From Timonella sp031979385 (lineage in GTDB: Bacteria; Actinomycetota; Actinomycetes; Actinomycetales; Cellulomonadaceae): 64,000 nucleotides of DNA. The position numbers and the translations under genes were made by a program. The stretch is from contig DALZEF010000012.1 in the NCBI GenBank assembly GCA_031979385.1, positions 1 through 64,000 on the forward strand, in the 5' to 3' direction. Below the pieces are notes generated by a model. It was not told the DNA's origin, did not search any database, and saw nothing but the letters and a program-made list of their open reading frames with translations. Below, piece by piece: positions 59,121 to 64,000 of the stretch (the first letter of the stretch is position 1; every line of letters starts with the position of its first letter).

Positions 59121-60674
59121 GTGAGCGGCAGGCTGTCACGCAGATTCAAGCCTGCGACCCCTACCTGGCGCCGTTCTGGTAGTTCCACGACCGACGGCTC
59201 TGCCGGGTTGTCCGATGACATACGTTCGGGTGCCTCAGTGCGTTCGCGCGTGCTTGCGGGAATTCTCGCGATGATGATCGTGACGGTGTCAGCCACCGGC
59301 GTGATGCTGTACTACCTGTTGCACCGTGACATGTTGACCCGAGTAGACGAATCCCTGAAACGGACCACCTACGAATTCGAACACATTCTCGAAAACCCCG
59401 TGTCACCGCGGACTCGGGAACCCTACCCCGATGCGTCGGCACTGTTGTACGAGGTGATGCAGAACACGGTGCCTGCCCCGCACGAGGGTTTCGCCGCGAC
59501 GGTTGGAAACACCCTGCGCTGGACCGCGCCGTCGAACGTGGACCTGCGTCTTGAGGATGACCCTCAGTTCCTGTCATGGGCGGTCTCGGTCCCCCTGACC
59601 GATGAGGTGTTCCTACGCTCCGTCACGACCGACACCTCCAGTTACCGCGCCGTCATCCTGCCTGCGAGCGTCTCCGGGGACACGAGCGACGGACGTTACA
59701 TCGTGGCGTTCGACACCGACGCAGAGGTCTCTGACCTTAATGCCGTCTTCATCCCCTACATCTGGGTGTCCATCGGCGCGCTCGCATTGGCCACGCTGGT
59801 CTCCTGGTTCGTGACAGGGCGCATGCTGTATCCGCTGCGTGCGCTCGGCGAGACCGCACGGCAGGTTTCCGAACGCGATCTGTCCCAGCGCATCGACGTC
59901 CGTACGAAGGGTGATCTGGCTGAGTTGACCGCCACCTTCAACTCCATGCTGGACCGGGTTGAAAACGCGGTCACCGCGAACCGTCAGCTTCTCGACGATG
60001 TGGGCCACGAACTGCGCACCCCCGTCACGATCGTGCGCGGTCACCTTGAGTTGCTCGATCCCTCAGACCCGGATGAGGTCACCGAGACACGAGATATCTC
60101 GCTCGAAGAGCTCGATCGTATGGCAGCGCTCATTGACGATCTGCTACTGCTTGCGAAGGCCGAGAAGGCTTCCTTCGTGAAACTCGGACCTGTTGATGTG
60201 GACGATGTGCTCTCGCGAGTGTTCGTGAAGGCGCAAGCCCTGGGTGAGCGGGACTGGTCGATCGACGCCAACACCGGCGCTTGGGTGCTGGCGGACGAGC
60301 AACGGCTCACACAGGCGCTCCTGCAGTTGTGCGAAAACGCGGTGAAGTACTCTGACGAGGGCTCGGCGGTGGCCCTGCGTGCGCAGGTCGTCTCACCGGA
60401 GTTGGACGAGCCCGCACGGGTTGTGCTGAGCGTTGCAGACGCCGGCGTTGGCATTCCTGCCGATGAGTTGGAGCTGGTGTTTGAGCGATTCACCCGCGGG
60501 TCCGATACCAAGCGCGTCCAGGGTTCAGGACTTGGTCTGTCTATCTGCCAGGCAATCGTCGTGGCCCACGGGGGTGAGCTTACTGCGATATCGACGCCGG
60601 GCGAGGGATCGACCTTCTCCATTGCACTCAACGTGGAGACAACCAACCGGGACAAGTCTGCGGAGGACCTATGA
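59121..60674 (+). CDS. Sensor histidine kinase
   Basis: A 517-residue kinase with two membrane spans (about 45-67 and 212-235) around an extracellular domain of about 145 residues. A HAMP segment (LYPLRALGETARQVSERDLS) follows, and then the phospho-acceptor H296 in DDVGHELRTPVTIVRGHLEL and the ATPase boxes NAVKYSDEG, DAGVGIP and GSGLGLSIC. The GTG start lies 35 bases after DUF3618. Its stop overlaps the regulator gene (ATGA). The signal is unknown. Confidence 0.92.
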   Translation: MSGRLSRRFKPATPTWRRSGSSTTDGSAGLSDDIRSGASVRSRVLAGILAMMIVTVSATGVMLYYLLHRDMLTRVDESLKRTTYEFEHILENPVSPRTREPYPDASALLYEVMQNTVPAPHEGFAATVGNTLRWTAPSNVDLRLEDDPQFLSWAVSVPLTDEVFLRSVTTDTSSYRAVILPASVSGDTSDGRYIVAFDTDAEVSDLNAVFIPYIWVSIGALALATLVSWFVTGRMLYPLRALGETARQVSERDLSQRIDVRTKGDLAELTATFNSMLDRVENAVTANRQLLDDVGHELRTPVTIVRGHLELLDPSDPDEVTETRDISLEELDRMAALIDDLLLLAKAEKASFVKLGPVDVDDVLSRVFVKAQALGERDWSIDANTGAWVLADEQRLTQALLQLCENAVKYSDEGSAVALRAQVVSPELDEPARVVLSVADAGVGIPADELELVFERFTRGSDTKRVQGSGLGLSICQAIVVAHGGELTAISTPGEGSTFSIALNVETTNRDKSAEDL

Positions 60675-61342
60675 CACGGATCTTGATCATTGAGGACGAG
60701 GAGCGGATCGCCTCCTTCATCTCGAAGGGATTGCGCGCAGCCAAGTACGAACCATTCGTCGTGGGTAGCGCACGGGAGGCCCAGATCGCGCTTGGCGCCG
60801 GGAGTTTCGATCTCGTCTTGCTCGATATCGGGCTGCCTGATCAAGACGGACTCACCCTGCTCAAGCAGTTGCGTTCCGAGGGCGTGACTCTGCCCGTTAT
60901 CGTCCTGACCGCCCGCACCAGCATTGATGACACGGTTGCCTCCCTTGAAGGTGGCGCGGACGACTATATGGCCAAGCCCTTCCGCGTTGAGGAGTTGCTT
61001 GCGCGAATCAAGTTGCGCGTACGCGACTCGAACGATCAGACCGTGGATTCCGACAACAGGTTCACCAACGGTCCACTGCGCATAGAACTGCTCACCCGAC
61101 GGTTCTTCATTGGCGACAAGTCGATTGAACTGTCGGCCCGTGAGTTCGAACTCGCCGAGACCTTCATGCGCAACGTGGACATCGTACTCACCCGAGAACA
61201 GTTGCTTTCACGCGTCTGGGGTTATGACTTTGACCCCTCATCGAACGTCGTGGACGTGTACGTGCGCTATCTGCGCGCCAAGGTCGGGGCGCAATGGTTC
61301 CTGACCGTACGCGGGGTCGGCTATCGCATGCCCCGCGCCTAG
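60671..61342 (+). CDS. OmpR-family response regulator
   Basis: A 223-residue regulator. The receiver has acidic pocket residues E8-D9-E10, phospho-acceptor D52 (LLDIGLPD) and the switch lysine in MAKPF. The winged-helix domain follows from about 125 with LSAREFELAETFMRNVDIVL and YVRYLRAKV. It is coupled to the kinase upstream. The divergent secreted repeat protein or the next genes are possible targets. Confidence 0.93.
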   Translation: MTRILIIEDEERIASFISKGLRAAKYEPFVVGSAREAQIALGAGSFDLVLLDIGLPDQDGLTLLKQLRSEGVTLPVIVLTARTSIDDTVASLEGGADDYMAKPFRVEELLARIKLRVRDSNDQTVDSDNRFTNGPLRIELLTRRFFIGDKSIELSAREFELAETFMRNVDIVLTREQLLSRVWGYDFDPSSNVVDVYVRYLRAKVGAQWFLTVRGVGYRMPRA

Positions 61343-61363
61343 CCACTCGCAGCCCGTTTCCCC

Positions 61364-61435
61364 GCCGATGGGGTGCTTTTCGTCCGATTCCTCATAATTA
61401 GTATGGGCCTTCGGGCGAAAAACACCCCCATCGGC
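61364..61435 (+). terminator. Terminator of the two-component operon
   Basis: GCCGATGGGGTG (61364-61375) pairs with CACCCCCATCGGC (61423-61435), with one bulge. CTTTTCG and CGAAAAA extend the stem inward. Confidence 0.55.
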
Positions 61436-61493
61436 TTGAAAAGCGATATCAGCAGCGGATCAGCAATCCCGAATTGGGGTTCAAGGCACGATA

Positions 61494-61528
61494 AAGGGGC
61501 CACACGAACAACGTGCGGCCCCTTGACT
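61494..61528. terminator. Terminator for the repeat-protein gene
   Basis: AAGGGGCCACACG (61494-61506) pairs with CGTGCGGCCCCTT (61512-61524), with a five-base loop. It lies 19 bases past the end of the minus-strand gene. Confidence 0.65.
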
Positions 61529-61546
61529 GTTCCCCGGATGAGCGAA

Positions 61547-62110
61547 CTAGTCAGCAGACTTCGCGGAGCCTGCAGACTTCGGGGAAACAGGGCTCTTAGG
61601 CGATACCGGGGACTTCGGTGAGACCGGAGACTTCGGTGAGACCGGGGACTTCGGTGAGACCGGAGACTTCGGTGAGACCGGAGACTTCGCCGACACCGGA
61701 GACTTCGCCGACACCGGAGACTTCGCCGACACCGGAGACTTCGGTGAGACCGGGGACTTCGCCGACACCGGACTCTTCGGGGACACTGGGCTCTTTGGTG
61801 AGATCGGCGTCTGCGCGCTGACCGGAGTCACTGGAGTTTTCGCGGACACCGCGCTGACCGGCGTGATAGGCGTGTTGGCACTCACCGGAGACGCCGCCGT
61901 GACCATTGTCTGGCCCTGCGTGTCAGTCGGCTGCGGGGTTGCGGTCTCGGTGGGGACTACAGCGGCCTCACCGTTCTGTTGTGGCGTGATCGAGACATTG
62001 TCGACCTTGGCATCGCTTGGGTTCGAGATGAGGCTTGCGGCTGCAACCGATCCGGTCACAGATACCAGACCCAAAGCACCCGTCATCACCCAAATGGTAG
62101 GGACCTTCAC
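61547..62110 (-). CDS. Secreted Ser-Pro-Lys hexapeptide repeat protein
   Basis: A 187-residue protein with a signal peptide (about 1-25, ending SVAAAS), a Thr/Pro-rich middle and then twelve perfect hexapeptides KSPVSP or KSPVSA, before a short KSAGSAKSAD end. The DNA shows 18-base tandem units across roughly 61570-61790. There is no LPXTG or membrane anchor, so it may be released or bound to the wall by charge. The GTG has AAGGAGA upstream. No family is recognised. The repeat number is expected to vary between strains. Confidence 0.75.
   Translation of the reverse strand: MKVPTIWVMTGALGLVSVTGSVAAASLISNPSDAKVDNVSITPQQNGEAAVVPTETATPQPTDTQGQTMVTAASPVSANTPITPVSAVSAKTPVTPVSAQTPISPKSPVSPKSPVSAKSPVSPKSPVSAKSPVSAKSPVSAKSPVSPKSPVSPKSPVSPKSPVSPKSPVSPKSPVSPKSAGSAKSAD
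61585..61800. repeat. 18-bp coding tandem repeats
   Basis: Units such as GGTGAGACCGGAGACTTC alternate with GCCGACACCGGAGACTTC. The array encodes the KSPVSP/A hexapeptides on the minus strand. Near-identity of the units suggests recent expansion. Confidence 0.9.
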
Positions 62111-62301
62111 GGCATTCTCCTTACGTCAGTGGGTTGCTTCAGCGATCGTTGTCAGATCGGGGACCATGGTGCTGGGGCAACCCGTTGCTCTTACGTTCCT
62201 CACTATGACTGACACAGATTAGCCAACGAGGAGAAGGAGATGAGAATCCTCTCATCTTTCCTCGAACAGTTCGAGAAAAGCACTCTGATCAGCAACGAGA
62301 C

Positions 62302-63531
62302 CTATGCAACAGGTGCAGAGACCCGCGAGAAAAGCTCTTCAGCGACCTTGAGACGTGCGATCGCGGAGGTTTCCCACTGGGGGTCCTCCTCATCGCGGGC
62401 TCCCGCGATAAGGGTCAGCACCACCGCAGCCGACCGTGCATAGAGTCCGGCCACCGATATCCCCTGAAGTTCCAGATAGCGCGCGAACTCGTTCAAGTAA
62501 TAGTCCACAAACTCCGGCACGTGACTGTAGCGCGCATCCAGGGTTGGCAGAACCGCGAGGTGCCCAACAAAACAAGCCAGATCGTCGATAAGGTATCCCG
62601 GCCCCGCGGAGTCAACGTCAATGAGACCGCAGATACGACCGTCCTCAACAAAGATGTTCGCCTCGTAGAAATCGCCGTGGTTGGTCACACGCGGACCGCG
62701 TTCAGCGGTGTGCAGAACGTCATCGATACGTTTATTGAGGCTGTCAATGCGCGCGCTCTGCGCAGGGACCGCGGTGCGTGCCGCATGTGCGTACCAACTG
62801 AGCCGGTCAGTCCATGCAGGACGGGCTTCGACTGTGGACAGAGCCTCGGGAAAGGTCGTCAACAGCGCAACAATCTGTCCACCTGAAATCGGCGGTGTGC
62901 GCGCTTCCATGATCGCACGTGCCATCGGAACGCCAGGAACGGTCTTGAGCGCGACCACCTCGTCCACGGGAGTACCCACCACTTCGGGAACCGGTACCCC
63001 TGCTTGATGCAACAGCACATGTTTACGCCAAAGCAACTGCGCGTCCTTACGTAGGACCTTCAGGAACAACCAGTCGCTCTGCCCCGCAAATTTGGCCTTG
63101 AGCACGGCACGACGCAGTGGGCGGTAAGACACCGTGTTCAAATCGACCAGTTCAGAGCCGGAACCCCATACGGCCTGTACACGCTCAGGAATACTCGCGG
63201 TCGCGAGTCCAGGAAGGCCGGGGTCATTGGGATGTTCCCAGAAAACCACTTCACCGCGCTCACTCGACATGCGCACGACGTTCTTTATCTCAGGGTCAAT
63301 CTTTTCTGTTGTTCCCACCAGATAAATCGGAGCGTTTGGCTCCTCCACCTCACCGGCGTCAATCACCTCAAACAACCCAGACACTCCGGCACCTGGACGA
63401 TGATGCAGTTCAACAAGATGAGCGTTCTTGTGCACACCCGCCGATGCGTACATGCCGGAGATCATCTCCAGCACCTCTCCATTGGAGAAGAGCTCTACCT
63501 GCTCAGCTTCGCTCCATTGAGAATCTCGCAT
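62302..63531 (-). CDS. APH-fold phosphotransferase
   Basis: A 409-residue protein. The C-terminal two thirds form an aminoglycoside-phosphotransferase fold with the catalytic loop HGDFYEANIFVEDG and the metal motif GLIDVDSAGPG. About 150 N-terminal residues precede a kinase-lobe segment (YRPLRRAVLKAKF, then WLFLKVLRKDA). The substrate is unknown; resistance is not implied. Weak SD; the ATG at 63531 is chosen over GTG at 63537. Confidence 0.82.
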   Translation of the reverse strand: MRDSQWSEAEQVELFSNGEVLEMISGMYASAGVHKNAHLVELHHRPGAGVSGLFEVIDAGEVEEPNAPIYLVGTTEKIDPEIKNVVRMSSERGEVVFWEHPNDPGLPGLATASIPERVQAVWGSGSELVDLNTVSYRPLRRAVLKAKFAGQSDWLFLKVLRKDAQLLWRKHVLLHQAGVPVPEVVGTPVDEVVALKTVPGVPMARAIMEARTPPISGGQIVALLTTFPEALSTVEARPAWTDRLSWYAHAARTAVPAQSARIDSLNKRIDDVLHTAERGPRVTNHGDFYEANIFVEDGRICGLIDVDSAGPGYLIDDLACFVGHLAVLPTLDARYSHVPEFVDYYLNEFARYLELQGISVAGLYARSAAVVLTLIAGARDEEDPQWETSAIARLKVAEELFSRVSAPVA

Positions 63532-63752
63532 AGCCACCTAATTCCGTGGGTCACCTCTCGGCCGTTCAAAGCCATTGAACCACTTCTTTGCGCTTCTAGC
63601 GCGTCCGTTTTGAGGACTAAGAGGTGAATTACGCAACGAAAAATGGCCCAAAAGCGCTCTCTCCGCTCCATTTAAGGCTCGCCAAAGCGCGGGTAGAACA
63701 CGAGAACTTCCTCTACCCGATGGTGTCCACGTCTACAAATGGTGTAGAGAAA

Positions 63753-63980
63753 CTACAGGTGTTCCCTGAGCGCGCCTGAATCCGTGGGCACAGTTCCACG
63801 CTGGTCAAGAAGGGCCAGCACCTCCGCTTGGCGATACCGACGGTGCCCACCAAGGGTTCGTATCGACGGAAGCTTCCCCGCGTTAGACCAACGCGTCACA
63901 GTTTTTGGGTCGACTCGAAACAGCGCCGCTACTTCACCCGGAGTGAGTAACACCTCGGGTCCTTCACCGTGCTCAGACAT
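63753..63980 (-). CDS. bldC: BldC-family MerR-like regulator
   Basis: A 75-residue single-domain regulator. The sequence LLTPGEVAALFRVDPKTVTR followed by WSNAGKLPSIRTLGGHRRYR is the BldC DNA-binding fold, nearly complete and of normal size (about 70). In Streptomyces BldC binds direct repeats and delays sporulation; in non-sporulating actinomycetes the role is unknown. It is at the window edge, and the start codon and upstream region are visible. Confidence 0.93.
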   Translation of the reverse strand: MSEHGEGPEVLLTPGEVAALFRVDPKTVTRWSNAGKLPSIRTLGGHRRYRQAEVLALLDQRGTVPTDSGALREHL

Positions 63981-64000
63981 TGTTGTACCTTCCCACGTAG

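Noticed and set aside
61585..61800. CRISPR array
   Set aside because: The repeats are contiguous 18-base coding units without spacers, and no cas genes are present.
61618..61821. Plus-strand open frame of ETSVRP-type repeats
   Set aside because: It is the antisense reading of the Ser-Pro-Lys repeat gene, kept open by the 18-base periodicity. It has no SD and no signal peptide.
62302..63531. Antibiotic resistance gene
   Set aside because: The APH fold is shared by many metabolic kinases, and nothing here points to an aminoglycoside substrate.

Overview
The window is chromosomal DNA from a moderately high-GC actinomycete (by eye near 58-60% GC). A mycothiol synthase, a BldC-type regulator, the actinobacterial helicase/secretion neighbourhood with Tad-pilus-like genes, a class III (anaerobic) ribonucleotide reductase and many SD-less leaderless-looking starts point to a facultatively anaerobic member of Actinomycetales or Micrococcales. 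No species can be named from the sequence alone.

Layout. 0-5 kb: a Pit phosphate transporter with a small membrane partner, then a DEAH-type helicase. 5-10.3 kb: an aspartate aminotransferase with a small HTH gene, then nrdD-nrdG. 10.4-15.7 kb: a compact minus-strand Tad/Flp-like operon (TadZ, A, B, C, pilin, two TadE-like proteins) and a divergent HAD-IB phosphatase. 16-23 kb: a candidate structured RNA before a formate/nitrite transporter, then acs, an SseB-like gene, a split PAS plus chemotaxis-receptor pair, and mshD. 23-32 kb: ppk and a Nudix/phosphatase fusion, a second Pit with its DUF47 partner, msrB, an M50B-like membrane protease and a GDPD. 32-36 kb: a carbohydrate/glycerol-phosphate-type ABC importer without its ATPase, ending in a second GDPD. 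36-42 kb: tRNA-Lys, a siderophore ABC importer, and a MarR/flavin-reductase pair. 42-48 kb: pntAB, galE, a zincin, and tRNAs Glu-Asp-Asp-Phe with a 100-N assembly gap inside the second tRNA-Asp. 48.4-49.9 kb: a decayed accessory patch with a long direct repeat, an antitoxin with a nonsense-mutated toxin, and a kinase pseudogene. 50-64 kb: an SDR, an orphan ABC-2 permease, MarR-MFS, DUF5701, a nucleosidase, ppc, envelope proteins, a two-component system, a secreted Ser-Pro-Lys repeat protein, an APH-fold kinase and bldC.

Themes. Phosphate handling recurs: two Pit systems, Ppk, two GDPDs and a glycerophosphate-type importer, with PHO-box-like direct repeats before pit and ppk. Anaerobic and redox metabolism recurs too: nrdDG, FNT, acs, pntAB and an Aer-like PAS protein. 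Three of these operons (nrdD, acs, pntA) are preceded by the same GGGAC-N4-GTCCC-type palindrome, which resembles the DevR/DosR dormancy box.

The most promising undescribed items are the four-hairpin RNA at 16047-16174 with its own promoter and terminator, the shared palindrome regulon, a dispersed family of GATTGSCGACGAG repeats found both in terminator-like hairpins and inside genes, and the interleaved A-B-A'-B' direct repeats at 48440-48496 and 49225-49281.
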